The notes under the pieces: model-generated
Told to the model about the DNA's origin: nothing
The model's database searches: none
Seen by the model: only the letters and a program-made list of their open reading frames with translations
DNA from: Agrobacterium tumefaciens
GTDB taxonomy: Bacteria > Pseudomonadota > Alphaproteobacteria > Rhizobiales > Rhizobiaceae
Reading direction: 5' to 3'
DNA length: 64,000 nucleotides
Assembly: GCF_013318015.2 (NCBI RefSeq)
Contig: NZ_CP115843.1
Coordinates: 124,001 to 188,000, forward strand
Made by a program: the position numbers and the translations under genes
Shown: piece by piece, positions 54,130-63,118 of the stretch
How the letters are laid out: each line of letters begins with the position of its first letter
Numbering within the stretch: the stretch's first letter is position 1

Positions 54130-54522
54130 TCAAGGTGAGCCTCCGGCAAACCCGGCGCGGTTCATATTAAAGGTCGATGGTTGAACAGAAAACAAAACCT
54201 GATCGCCAGTGTATGGAATTTCCAGTGTAACCTTCATACCAGGTACGGACTGGCTTCGACCACGTTCAAGGCCGTACATAAAGCCCGATACCTTCACCTG
54301 AGCCTCCGACTGGTCTACAGCCGCATTGTGAACGTCCAACTCGGGTACGCTTATGACGAACTTATCAAAGATGTAGTTCACCAAATCTTCTATGGAGGCA
54401 TTCAATATGCGCCCCTCAGGAATCGTAGCGATTTCCGTGGTGACCAACTTACTTTGGGCTTCTCGAACCTGATATGAACTAACTTTGCAAAATAGGGGTT
54501 CTGGTTCGGTGTAACGCGCCAT
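54130..54522 (-). CDS. unrecognised protein of about 130 aa, possibly the N-terminal piece of a longer one
   Basis: The N-terminus ARYTEPEPLFCKVSSYQVRE and the middle EGRILNASIEDLVNYIFDKF look like a real, well-formed soluble protein with mixed helix and strand. The end is abrupt: PYTGDQVLFSVQPSTFNMNR is followed by AGFAGGSP and a stop. That pattern suggests a longer protein cut at a junction near 54130. It has no signal peptide or membrane segment. I do not recognise a function. It lies convergent to the iclR gene and has no link to the pathway genes. Confidence 0.55.
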   Translation of the reverse strand: MARYTEPEPLFCKVSSYQVREAQSKLVTTEIATIPEGRILNASIEDLVNYIFDKFVISVPELDVHNAAVDQSEAQVKVSGFMYGLERGRSQSVPGMKVTLEIPYTGDQVLFSVQPSTFNMNRAGFAGGSP

Positions 54523-54739
54523 GCCTGCCATTCCTCATCGAGATTTACGATTCAGTCACAGGGCCACCTCACTCGATTTGCAACAAGCTTGCAAGTTTAG
54601 GGCGAGTATATTGGAATGGAGTTTTGAAAAAAGGCTTTGCGAAGCGCACGACTGTAGGGTTTCGCTCGACCTGACAGATAGAAGGAGAATTCATAGATTT
54701 GTGTAGCGAAACTAGGATGCCCCGCTACACGAGATCTCG

Positions 54740-55495
54740 TTAGGCTGGCAAACCGCCGTCGATCATGAACGTTGCCGAAGTGACATATGAGGCCTCCTCA
54801 GAAGCCAGCCACAGCATCGGATTTGCAAGCTCTGCCGGTTCCGCCCATCTCTTGAGTGCGCAAGGTGGCACGAGATCATCAACTGCTTTCTCTCCCATCC
54901 TTTTGAGATGGAAAATGGTCCGAGTAAATCCGGGGCAAATTGAGTTCACGCGGATGTTGTGTTCGGCTTCTTCGAACGCGAGTGTTCGCGTCAAAGCAAG
55001 GACACCAGCCTTTGTGGCATCATACGCCCCCATACCTTTGCGGCCGTACATGGCATAAGTAGACGATACGTTGACAATGCTGCCGTTTTTGGCTTCGCGC
55101 ATATGTGGAATGACTGCACGGGACATCGACACAAAGCTGAGAAGATTGACGCGAACGATCTCGTCCCAAAGCTCCCAGGGTGCGTCCGCTACGGCTTCGT
55201 AGCGTCTGATTCCAACATTGTTCACGAGCACGGTTGTGGGCCCGAGTTTTTCCGTGACCAGCGCGACGGATCTTTCGGCCTCTGTCTCGACGCCGAGGTC
55301 TGCCCCAATTCCGATAATCTCTGCGCCGGGAACTTGAGTGCGAATATCTTCAGCTGCCTTCTCGGCTGCTTCAGCACTGATATCGACGAGCGCTACTTTT
55401 GCGCCTTCCGCACAAAAAATCTTTCCAGCAGCAGAGCCTATGCCGCCGCCACCGCCGGTGATGACAGCTACCTTGTTCTCTAATCGATTGCCCAT
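54740..55495 (-). CDS. short-chain dehydrogenase/reductase (SDR)
   Basis: Classical SDR of 251 residues. The cofactor turn is VITGGGGGIGSAAGKIFCAE; the Asp in VALVDIS favours NAD. LVNNVGIRRYE has Val where most have Ala. The catalytic Ser and Tyr-Lys are in IVNVSSTYAMYGRKGMGAYD and YDATK. The start at 55495 is fixed by GGAGG. It follows the CoA-transferase gene by 79 bp on the same strand. A role as 3-hydroxyacyl or cyclic-alcohol dehydrogenase is likely in this cluster; the substrate is unknown. Confidence 0.9.
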   Translation of the reverse strand: MGNRLENKVAVITGGGGGIGSAAGKIFCAEGAKVALVDISAEAAEKAAEDIRTQVPGAEIIGIGADLGVETEAERSVALVTEKLGPTTVLVNNVGIRRYEAVADAPWELWDEIVRVNLLSFVSMSRAVIPHMREAKNGSIVNVSSTYAMYGRKGMGAYDATKAGVLALTRTLAFEEAEHNIRVNSICPGFTRTIFHLKRMGEKAVDDLVPPCALKRWAEPAELANPMLWLASEEASYVTSATFMIDGGLPA

Positions 55496-55574
55496 TGTGT
55501 TCCTCCATGATTGAGCTGATGTTGAGAGCACCGCCAGGACTTTCCGCCTCCTGCGAGAAAGCCGACGTTGTCGG

Positions 55575-56777
55575 TTATGAAGCGCTAACAGCGGCTCCTG
55601 TTTCCTCGAAATCCCTTGCCTCAGCGATGCTGAAGCCAAGTTCTCCGAGAATGTCCTGAGTGTTCCACCCAAGAGGTTGGGCGAAGATCCCAGTCGACGG
55701 ATATTCGTCGTCGCAACGAATTGTCGAACGAATCACTGTGGTACTGCCTTCCTTGGGGTGAACCTCTTGCGAGAGAAGTCCGACTGCCTGGATGTGTGGA
55801 TCAGCCACGAGTGTCTCTGTCGTGTGGCAAGGCATGGCCGCAATGTCGGCATCCTGGAAGATCTGTAGCCATTGAGCTGTCGTTTTATCGGAGAGTGCAG
55901 CTCCGCGGACTTCAAACCACGCATCGACGTTCAACGCGCGAGCTGAGACGGTTGCGAATCTTTCATCATCAAGAAGCTGATCGCGGCCTACAGCTTTCAG
56001 GAAAGCCTTGACCTGCGGGTCGGTATTGATGGTCACCGATATCCATCCGTCTGCAGTTTTAAGCGGATGGTTGTTCGGGTTCAGAAGGCGACGATCTCCA
56101 ACTGGTCCCACTGGAGGATCAAACGTCGCCTGAGCCAAGTGCTCCTGGAGAACAAATGCCGCCATTGTTTCGAACATAGGTATCTCAATGGAAGATCCAC
56201 CGTTTCCAGCGTTTCGCTTGAGGACCGCAGCGAGAATTGCACCGGCAGCGATCTCGCCAACAATATGGTCGCAAACAACCAATGGCACATAGGATGGACT
56301 ACCGTCGCGTGCCTGGAAAAGTCCAGCAATCCCGGATGCGCCTTGGATAACGCTGTCGTATGTTGGCCTGCCAGAGTAGGGGCCATCCGTTCCATAGCCT
56401 GTGATGAGGCAATGTATCTTATTTGGATAGGTATCTCTTATTGAAGCCGCGTCTAGGCCCAGCCGTTGAAGCGCCTGTGGGCGCATGTTGGCAACGACCA
56501 CGTCGGACCACTCAATGAGCTTCTTTATAATCTTATCTGCGCCTGGCTTTTTAAGATTAAGGCCGATGTTACGCTTACCTCGGTTGAGATGAAGGTAAGT
56601 TCCCGAATGCTTCCCGGTGGGCGACATGCCTCCCAACCCGCGCATTAGATCGCCTTCGGGCGACTCGACCTTGATAACCTCGGCTCCATACTGCGCAAGA
56701 CGCCAGGTGCATGTTGGACCAACAACAACGCTCGTGAAATCGAGTATGCGCAGACCGTTCAAAAGGGAATTATTCAC
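55575..56777 (-). CDS. class III (CaiB/BaiF-type) CoA-transferase
   Basis: Enzyme of 400 residues that moves CoA from an acyl-CoA donor to a free acid. The start LLNGLRILDFTSVVVGPTCT, the loop ESPEGDLMRGLGG, NRGKRNIGLNLKKP and the probable catalytic Asp at residue 141 in GRPTYDSVIQGASG fit the family, as does the late LNPNNHPLKTADGWISVTIN. The GTG start at 56777 has GGAGG upstream. It would activate the imported acid. Divergent from the second SDR gene across a region with three operator-like repeats. Confidence 0.92.
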   Translation of the reverse strand: MNNSLLNGLRILDFTSVVVGPTCTWRLAQYGAEVIKVESPEGDLMRGLGGMSPTGKHSGTYLHLNRGKRNIGLNLKKPGADKIIKKLIEWSDVVVANMRPQALQRLGLDAASIRDTYPNKIHCLITGYGTDGPYSGRPTYDSVIQGASGIAGLFQARDGSPSYVPLVVCDHIVGEIAAGAILAAVLKRNAGNGGSSIEIPMFETMAAFVLQEHLAQATFDPPVGPVGDRRLLNPNNHPLKTADGWISVTINTDPQVKAFLKAVGRDQLLDDERFATVSARALNVDAWFEVRGAALSDKTTAQWLQIFQDADIAAMPCHTTETLVADPHIQAVGLLSQEVHPKEGSTTVIRSTIRCDDEYPSTGIFAQPLGWNTQDILGELGFSIAEARDFEETGAAVSAS

Positions 56778-56935
56778 TTGTAACCTCCGCCCGGGCGATG
56801 TCGGGCAACGCGCTCCAATCGCCACCTGAAGTACAGGCGTCGATGTCACCGCTTAATTTGTGATCCTCCGGAGCCGCTCTTTGACCGCTCCCACGTTGAT
56901 GTTCTCCTCGTCAACGTCCTCGGATACTGTTTAAT

Positions 56936-57018
56936 ATCATATTTGATGTCAAGCAATCAGATGTGAAATTTAATTTGCATCTAGATTCCGTAGGTGAACT
57001 ATTGACATCATATGTGAA
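56936..57018. promoter_or_regulatory. three copies of a 12-bp element in the divergent catabolic promoter
   Basis: ATCATATTTGAT (56936-56947), ATCAGATGTGAA (56956-56967) and ATCATATGTGAA (57007-57018) fit one consensus, ATCAkATkTGAw. Starts are 20 and 51 bp apart, close to two and five helical turns. Two TTGACA hexamers, one on each strand (56947-56952 minus, 57002-57007 plus), point outward and overlap or touch the elements. This fits control of both the CoA-transferase/SDR and SDR/VOC/thiolase transcripts by one regulator, probably the IclR protein. Confidence 0.65.
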
Positions 57019-57057
57019 ATGATAATGATCGCTGCGAGGCGAGGAATGGAGGACTAC

Positions 57058-57819
57058 ATGTTGATGAGAGACAAGGTTTGCGCGATCACAGGCGCAGCAT
57101 CTCCTCATGGAATTGGGCGCGCGACTGCTCAACTGGTTGCACAAAATGGAGGAAAGCTGGTCATCCTAGATGTCAGCGACAGCATTCATAAAGCTTGTGC
57201 TGATCTCCAGAAGGAATTCCCGAATTCCGAAATCGTTGCTGTACAGACGGACATCTCGTCCCGAAGCGACTGTAAGCTTGCAATTGAAGTTGTTCTTGAG
57301 AGATTTGGGCGAGTCGACGCACTCATTCACTGTGCTGGCGTCATGCGCGCCGCAAAATTCGAAGAGATATCCGAACAGGATTTGACAGATGTGCTGTCGG
57401 TGAACTTGGCAGGGACATTTAATATCGTCGGTGCGTTTTCACCGTCGATGATCGCTCAGGGTAGCGGTTCTATTGTCAATGTATCATCGGTCGCGGCACA
57501 GCGGGGAGGCGGGCTTTTCGGGGGATCACATTACGCGGCCTCTAAAGGCGGTGTCTTGAGCTTCACTCGGACGCTTGCAAGGGAGTTTGGTGCGTCTGGT
57601 GTACGCGTCAACGCAGTTTGCCCCTCCCTAATCGAGACTGACTTCGTCGCGTCAGCCATCACACCTGAACGACTTCGCGAGCTTTCAACGGCAATTCCAT
57701 TGGGACGTCCTGGGCGTCCTTCCGAAGTGGCGGGAGCATGCATGTTCCTTGCCTCTGATTTGTCGACGTACATCACCGGGGCAACCATCGATGTGAACGG
57801 TGGCATTCACATCCACTGA
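57058..57819 (+). CDS. short-chain dehydrogenase/reductase (SDR)
   Basis: Classical SDR of 253 residues. The cofactor turn is lengthened: AITGAASPHGIGRATAQLVA. HCAGVM replaces NNAG, the Ser region is SIVNVSSVAAQRGGG, and HYAASK holds the catalytic Tyr and Lys. The end is GATIDVNGGIHIH. The start at 57058 is fixed by GGAGG 7 bases upstream. First gene of the rightward catabolic transcript. With the other SDR it may form a pair acting at different steps, or a heteromer; both are guesses. Confidence 0.9.
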   Translation: MLMRDKVCAITGAASPHGIGRATAQLVAQNGGKLVILDVSDSIHKACADLQKEFPNSEIVAVQTDISSRSDCKLAIEVVLERFGRVDALIHCAGVMRAAKFEEISEQDLTDVLSVNLAGTFNIVGAFSPSMIAQGSGSIVNVSSVAAQRGGGLFGGSHYAASKGGVLSFTRTLAREFGASGVRVNAVCPSLIETDFVASAITPERLRELSTAIPLGRPGRPSEVAGACMFLASDLSTYITGATIDVNGGIHIH

Positions 57820-57870
57820 TTACCAAAGCCAAAGCACGAGAAGTGCGCAAGCCTATATATGGAGGAAACC

Positions 57871-58299
57871 ATGGCAACTCATTTTCACCACGTAAACTTC
57901 ACCGCGAAAGATGTTTCGGATCTCGAAAACTTCTACAAAGACGTTCTAGAGCTGCAGCAGACATATTACGGCGGTCACGACGCTGACGACCAGATTAAGG
58001 ACCGCGGATATGGTGGTCACGTGACCTTCCTCACCGACGGTTCCACTGAAATGCACCTGGCCACGCGTGACCTCAACGTTGCTTTCAAGACCGGCAAGGG
58101 TGTGAACCCACTTGACCGTGGACATATTGCATTCCGTACAGACGACATTGAAGGCATTAAGGCGCGCTTGACCGAGCGCGGCATTCCTTATGCTGACTAT
58201 GGCCAGTGGGCTATCAAGGGATGGCAGCAGATTTTTTTCCAGGATCCTGAAGGCAACATCGTGGAAGTCCACGAAGTTGAAGGCGGCGAGGCTGCCTAA
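57871..58299 (+). CDS. small VOC-fold (glyoxalase-like) protein
   Basis: Single VOC protein of 142 residues: THFHHVNFTAKDVSDLENFY, GGHVTFLTDGSTEMHLATRD, RGHIAFRTDDIEGIKARLTE and FFQDPEGNIVEVHEVEGG. His (HHVNF), His (GHIAF) and Glu (IVEVH) provide the metal site. The family covers methylmalonyl-CoA epimerase, lactoylglutathione lyase and dioxygenases. Its start at 57871 has GGAGGAAACC upstream. In a CoA pathway an epimerase of 2-methyl- or 3-oxo-acyl-CoA is one option. Confidence 0.85.
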   Translation: MATHFHHVNFTAKDVSDLENFYKDVLELQQTYYGGHDADDQIKDRGYGGHVTFLTDGSTEMHLATRDLNVAFKTGKGVNPLDRGHIAFRTDDIEGIKARLTERGIPYADYGQWAIKGWQQIFFQDPEGNIVEVHEVEGGEAA

Positions 58300-58309
58300 G
58301 GCCGAACTT

Positions 58310-58336
58310 GAGGGGGTGGCGTAAAGGCACCCCCTC
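58310..58336 (+). other. GC-rich hairpin between the VOC and thiolase genes
   Basis: GAGGGGGTG / CACCCCCTC, a perfect 9-bp stem with a 9-base loop, 11 bp after the VOC stop. No T-run. It may set the VOC gene apart by mRNA processing, or reduce read-through to the thiolase. Confidence 0.6.
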
Positions 58337-58404
58337 TCGACCCGAGAAACCAAATCTCGATGTGGTTCCGACCAATCTCAGGTCTTTCGGAGGAGAAAGC
58401 CCGC

Positions 58405-59610
58405 ATGAACGACGCATATATTTGCGATTATGTTCGTACCCCCATTGGACGATACGCTGGAGGCCTTAAAGACGTCAGAGCTGACGACTTAGCCGCTCAC
58501 GTCCTGCGAAACTTGGTAGAGCGAAATACAAGTGTCGACTGGGAAGCTGTAACTGATACCTATTTTGGCTGTGCCAATCAGGCTGGTGAAGACAACCGAA
58601 ACGTTGCGCGAATGGCGCTTCTGTTGGCTGGACTTCCGGTCTCAATCCCGGGTTCAACGATAAATCGTCTTTGTGGATCCGGTCTCGACGCCGTGGGTAC
58701 CGCAGCGCGAGCGATCCGTTCCGGCGATGCCTCCCTCATGATCGCCGGTGGCGTGGAAAGCATGACGCGCGCGCCATTTGTCGTGCCGAAGGCAACGGAT
58801 GCTTTCTCACGGCAAGCGCAGATGGAAGACACCACAATTGGTTGGCGCTTTGTAAATCCGCAGATGAAAGCACTGCACGGCGTGGACTCGATGCCCGAGA
58901 CTGCAGAAAATGTAGCGGAATCTTATTCTATCAGCCGAGAAGATCAGGATTCCTTCGCTCTACGGTCGCAGCAGAAAACCAAAGCCGCCCAGGACAGTGG
59001 ATTCTTCTCCGGTGAGATTGCTCCTGTCACGGTGAGCACGAAACGTGGCCAAACGGTTGTTGCCCAGGACGAACACCCTCGGGCTGAAACAACTCTTGAT
59101 GGCTTGAGCAAACTGAAAGCACCTTTTCGTGCCTCCGGTGGCACAGTTACGGCTGGCAATGCATCTGGCGTGAACGACGGTGCAGCAGCGCTCATTTTGG
59201 CGTCAGAGGCAGCGGTAAAGCGCTTCGGCCTTACTCCTCGTGCCAGAGTCGTAAGCGTAGCGACCGCCGGGGTTGAACCCCGTCTGATGGGTGTCGGTCC
59301 GTTACCCGCAACACAGAAATTGTTGGCGATGAATGGGCTGAAAACCTCTGACATAGACATTTTCGAGTTGAATGAAGCCTTTGCGTCTCAAAGTCTCGCT
59401 GTCCTTCGAGGGTTGGGTCTTCCAGATGACGCAGACCACGTCAACCCCCATGGCGGAGCGATAGCCCTTGGGCATCCATTGGGCATGTCGGGTGCAAGAA
59501 TAGCTGGAACGGCTGTGAGAGCGCTGGAATTGACGAGTTCGAAGAGGGCCATCGCGACAATGTGCATTGGCGTTGGCCAAGGCATAGCAGCCCTGATTGA
59601 ACGGGTTTGA
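58405..59610 (+). CDS. pcaF: acetyl-CoA acyltransferase, 3-oxoadipyl-CoA thiolase type
   Basis: Thiolase of 401 residues, the usual PcaF/PaaJ length. The start [20 protein letters not shown] is characteristic of that group. The nucleophile Cys is residue 90 in [11 protein letters not shown], the His is in [16 protein letters not shown], and the second Cys is in MCIGVGQG. It splits 3-oxoadipyl-CoA, or a related 3-oxoacyl-CoA here, into acetyl-CoA and a shorter acyl-CoA. The start at 58405 is fixed by GGAGGAGAA. It could also serve the catechol pathway, whose 3-oxoadipate needs such an enzyme. Confidence 0.88.
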   Translation: MNDAYICDYVRTPIGRYAGGLKDVRADDLAAHVLRNLVERNTSVDWEAVTDTYFGCANQAGEDNRNVARMALLLAGLPVSIPGSTINRLCGSGLDAVGTAARAIRSGDASLMIAGGVESMTRAPFVVPKATDAFSRQAQMEDTTIGWRFVNPQMKALHGVDSMPETAENVAESYSISREDQDSFALRSQQKTKAAQDSGFFSGEIAPVTVSTKRGQTVVAQDEHPRAETTLDGLSKLKAPFRASGGTVTAGNASGVNDGAAALILASEAAVKRFGLTPRARVVSVATAGVEPRLMGVGPLPATQKLLAMNGLKTSDIDIFELNEAFASQSLAVLRGLGLPDDADHVNPHGGAIALGHPLGMSGARIAGTAVRALELTSSKRAIATMCIGVGQGIAALIERV

Positions 59611-59619
59611 GGAACCGAG

Positions 59620-61686
59620 ATGAGTAAGCAGTTCGGCGTCGTTCAGACCAGAATTCAGGATAACATCGGTATAATCTCTGTAGAAGAAAGCGCTACAGGG
59701 CTTACTGAGGAACTGGCGACGAAGCTCGCTTGCGCACTTTTTGATGTCGACATCGAAGGTGTCGACGTAGTTTTGTTGTGTGGTGGCACCGCGTCCTTTT
59801 TGGTGAACCCAGATGATGCGCCAAGATGGCATGTTGTTGCAGGGCTCTGTACTCATATTGAACGCTCGTCGAGACCTGTGATTGCCTTCACAGAGGGCCG
59901 TGTAGAAGATGCGGGTTTGGCAATCGTTCTTGCCTGTGACCATCGAATTGCCACTGATAGTTCCTTCTTCGGTTTTCCTGCGTCGAAGTATGGTCTCTCC
60001 TTTGTTGGAGGAGCTGGCCGACGTTTGGTGCGAGCTGTGGGGAAGTCGGCCGCCATTGAATTACTTTGTACAGAAAACATCGATGCCAAATCTGCGAAAG
60101 ATATTGGGCTTGTCGATGAGGTGCTGGCCGATGTTGATGTGGTTGCGCACGTAATTTCCAACGCAACGAACTATCGGAAGATGCCAGAGACGTCGGCTAT
60201 TGTTGACGCGGATCCGGCCAAGGTAATTATCGCCTCAAAGGATGCTATCAAGCGGTCCAAGAAGCTTGGATCCGTGGCCTCGGCCATTGAGCTGATAGAC
60301 AAGATCGGGGTGGTCTCAGATGCTGATGCGGACGATCTAGAGAGGTCAAACTACATTATCTCTGCGTCATCGGACGATTTTAGGGCGCTTCAGCATCTTC
60401 AGTGGGCTGAAAAGCAGGCGTCTGTTTCCGGCCATCCGTCGACTGCGCACCATCCGATCAAAACGGTTGCTGTTATTGGTGCCGGTACTATGGGATCGGC
60501 GATAGCCGTAGCCGTTTCAGCAGTTGGCCTTCCCGTCACGTTGATCGAACAGACAGAAGAAGCCGCTCGCGCTGGTATCGAGCGCGTCCGCGGCATCTAC
60601 GGCAAACAGGTGGAGACCGGGCGATTATCGCAATCACAGTCCGAGACCGCTCTGATAGGTGTTTCTGCGACGCATGACTGGGAAGTTCTCAGCGATGTCG
60701 ACTTGATAATCGAAGCGGCGTTCGAGGATATGGATGTGAAACGATCCATATTTGAGCGACTGGATTCCCTTGCAAAGAAAGACGCGGTACTGGCGACGAA
60801 TACCTCCTATCTCGACATAAACGAGATAGGAAAATTCACGAAACGGCCCGAAAGCGTTCTTGGTCTCCATTTCTTTTCACCTGCGCACATTATGCGCCTG
60901 TTGGAGGTCGTCAAAACCGAGGCGACGAATGAAAGCACACTGGCCGTAGGTGTAGAATTCGGGCGACGGATTGGGAAACTTCCCATCGTCGCTGGTGTGT
61001 GTGACGGCTTTATAGGAAATCGGATCTTCTCGATTTATCGTAGGCACGCGGAGTACCTTCTTGAGGACGGTGCCAGTCCAAAACAGATTGATGACGCTGC
61101 CCAGGATTTCGGGTTTGCTATGGGACCATTCGCGGTCGCGGACATGTCTGGACTGGATATCGCTTGGGCAATGCGGAAACGACGGGCAAAGACGAGAAAC
61201 CCTTTGGAACGTTATGTCTCAATTCCGGATCGCCTTTGTGAAGCAGGGCGCATTGGGCGGAAAGTTGGGAAGGGGTGGTACGACTACCAGGATGGGCGCG
61301 CCGCTCCATCTCCTGAAGTCCAGAACATGGTTGAGCTTGGACGATTGAGCCAGGGTGTCATGGAACGAGATTTCACTCCGTCAGATATCCAACGAAGGCT
61401 GCTGGCAGTGATGGCAAACGAAGGTGCGAAAGTGCTTGAAGAAGGGATCAGCTCGCGGCCGTCTGACATCGATCTCGTTTTTGTAAATGGTTATGGATTT
61501 CCACGTCTGAAGGGTGGGCCAATGTATGCGGCGGACCAGATAGGTCTGAGTGCCATTTTGAACGAAGTTCTTAGCGCGGCCCATATCGGTGGCGCAGGAT
61601 CGGAACCATCACGCCTGCTCGTGGAACTAGTACGAACTAACCGTACGTTCGGCGAATGGCAGAAAGATAACACCACACAATTCTAG
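59620..61686 (+). CDS. enoyl-CoA hydratase-like / 3-hydroxyacyl-CoA dehydrogenase fusion with a degenerate hydratase half
   Basis: Protein of 688 residues laid out like FadB/FadJ. The dehydrogenase half is intact: [20 protein letters not shown] (near 285-304), catalytic His 417 in [10 protein letters not shown], Glu 429 in LLEVV, and [13 protein letters not shown]. The N-terminal hydratase half is not. The two catalytic Glu of the crotonase fold, found as GGGxE and PET, are Ala 101 (in [13 protein letters not shown]) and Ala 121 (in GFPASKYGL), and the oxyanion motif is worn ([11 protein letters not shown]). Hydration by this half is unlikely. It follows the thiolase by 9 bp and precedes the symporter. 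Confidence 0.9.
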   Translation: MSKQFGVVQTRIQDNIGIISVEESATGLTEELATKLACALFDVDIEGVDVVLLCGGTASFLVNPDDAPRWHVVAGLCTHIERSSRPVIAFTEGRVEDAGLAIVLACDHRIATDSSFFGFPASKYGLSFVGGAGRRLVRAVGKSAAIELLCTENIDAKSAKDIGLVDEVLADVDVVAHVISNATNYRKMPETSAIVDADPAKVIIASKDAIKRSKKLGSVASAIELIDKIGVVSDADADDLERSNYIISASSDDFRALQHLQWAEKQASVSGHPSTAHHPIKTVAVIGAGTMGSAIAVAVSAVGLPVTLIEQTEEAARAGIERVRGIYGKQVETGRLSQSQSETALIGVSATHDWEVLSDVDLIIEAAFEDMDVKRSIFERLDSLAKKDAVLATNTSYLDINEIGKFTKRPESVLGLHFFSPAHIMRLLEVVKTEATNESTLAVGVEFGRRIGKLPIVAGVCDGFIGNRIFSIYRRHAEYLLEDGASPKQIDDAAQDFGFAMGPFAVADMSGLDIAWAMRKRRAKTRNPLERYVSIPDRLCEAGRIGRKVGKGWYDYQDGRAAPSPEVQNMVELGRLSQGVMERDFTPSDIQRRLLAVMANEGAKVLEEGISSRPSDIDLVFVNGYGFPRLKGGPMYAADQIGLSAILNEVLSAAHIGGAGSEPSRLLVELVRTNRTFGEWQKDNTTQF

Positions 61687-61717
61687 AAATTTATGCTGCT
61701 TTTCGAGGAGGACGCAA

Positions 61718-63067
61718 ATGTCGGCTAATACCCAAAACGCGACGCTATCCCAAGTAGACGTCGAGAGTGAAACAGTGACGCCTATGGCGAAGAAAGCTGC
61801 ATTTAGCAGCGCGGTTGGATCAGCACTGGAGTGGCTCGATTTTACCGCTTATGGCGCTATCTCCGCGACTGTACTTCCTGCGCTATTTTTCCCCACAATG
61901 GAGCCAAGTGCTGCATTGTTGGCATCATTTGCTACGTTTGGCGTCGGATTTTTCGCTCGCCCGGCGGGTGGTGTTATCATGGGCATTTTGGGTGACCGGA
62001 TAGGACGCAAAAATATCCTGTTGTTCACATTCATTATCATGGGATTTGCTTCATTCTTGATCGGCTTGATGCCGACTTACGAGACAATTGGTATATGGGC
62101 ACCAATACTGATCGTGATGCTGAGGTTTATCCAAGGTTTTGCGCTTGGTGGTGAATCAACGGGCGCGCAACTGTTCACAATGGAGCACGCACCACAAAGC
62201 AAGCGTGGATTGTTTGGTGCGTTCACAAACATGGCAGCTCCTATTAGCCAGGTCTTGGCGAACGGGCTTCTGTTTGTAATTGCGGCGCTGATGACCACTG
62301 AGCAATTCACGAGCTACGGATGGAGAATTCCATTCTTGATGAGTGTACTGTTGGTGCTTTTGGGCGTGTACATCCGCTTCCGCGTTGAAGAAACACCCGC
62401 ATTCCAGCAACTCAAGCAACGTCAGGAGCTTGCTGAGGCTAAGGACATCGAGCTGGAGCCCAAACGCTCAGTGTTTAAAACGCACCCTAAAACGATTATC
62501 CGGCTGATCCTTTTTTGGGCAGCGCCAGCCAGCTGTTACTACGTGATTACGGTGTTCTCGATCAACTACCTCACCAAATCTGTTGGGGTCGCCAACCAGA
62601 CCGCTTTTGCATGCCTGATGGCAGCAAATGTGGTCGCAATTTTCACGACATGCATTGGTGGTGCCTTGAGCGACAAGTACGGCCGTAAGCCACCTCTGAT
62701 CGTCACAACTTTGTTGATGTTCGTAATTGCGTTCTTCTACTTCCCCATGATGAACACAGGCAGCACGGTTTTGATTTTCCTTGCCATGGGCGCTTTCGCT
62801 GGCTGCATCCAGGCGCAGAGCGGTATTTTGCCATCCTTCTTTGCTGAGCATTTTCCAACGTCGCAGCGGTATGCGGGATCCGCAATCGCGTATACCGGTG
62901 CAAACCTGCTCTTCGCTGGCCCGACGCCGTTTGTCGCTGCTTGGTTGATGCAATCGTTCGGTGGTCAAGTCTGGATCATTACAGCTATGAGCCTGATCTT
63001 GCTGTCCGTCTCATTCGTGGCGCTTCTGATAAGCCCAGAGACGAGAAACGTCGATATCACGAAGTAG
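61718..63067 (+). CDS. MFS transporter of the metabolite:H+ symporter (MHS) type
   Basis: Twelve-helix symporter of 449 residues. It starts with the MHS pattern SSAVGSALEWLDFTAYGAIS and has the loop-2/3 motif GILGDRIGRKNILLFTFIIM and the later GGALSDKYGRKPPLI. MHS proteins import organic acids such as alpha-ketoglutarate, shikimate, citrate or protocatechuate-type compounds. It offers a second uptake route for the pathway substrate besides the Liv-type importer, or imports a different intermediate. Confidence 0.92.
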   Translation: MSANTQNATLSQVDVESETVTPMAKKAAFSSAVGSALEWLDFTAYGAISATVLPALFFPTMEPSAALLASFATFGVGFFARPAGGVIMGILGDRIGRKNILLFTFIIMGFASFLIGLMPTYETIGIWAPILIVMLRFIQGFALGGESTGAQLFTMEHAPQSKRGLFGAFTNMAAPISQVLANGLLFVIAALMTTEQFTSYGWRIPFLMSVLLVLLGVYIRFRVEETPAFQQLKQRQELAEAKDIELEPKRSVFKTHPKTIIRLILFWAAPASCYYVITVFSINYLTKSVGVANQTAFACLMAANVVAIFTTCIGGALSDKYGRKPPLIVTTLLMFVIAFFYFPMMNTGSTVLIFLAMGAFAGCIQAQSGILPSFFAEHFPTSQRYAGSAIAYTGANLLFAGPTPFVAAWLMQSFGGQVWIITAMSLILLSVSFVALLISPETRNVDITK

Positions 63068-63118
63068 TCGAAGCATGGTGAATCCAAATCTGCGATAATG
63101 ACGTACAGGACTAACACA

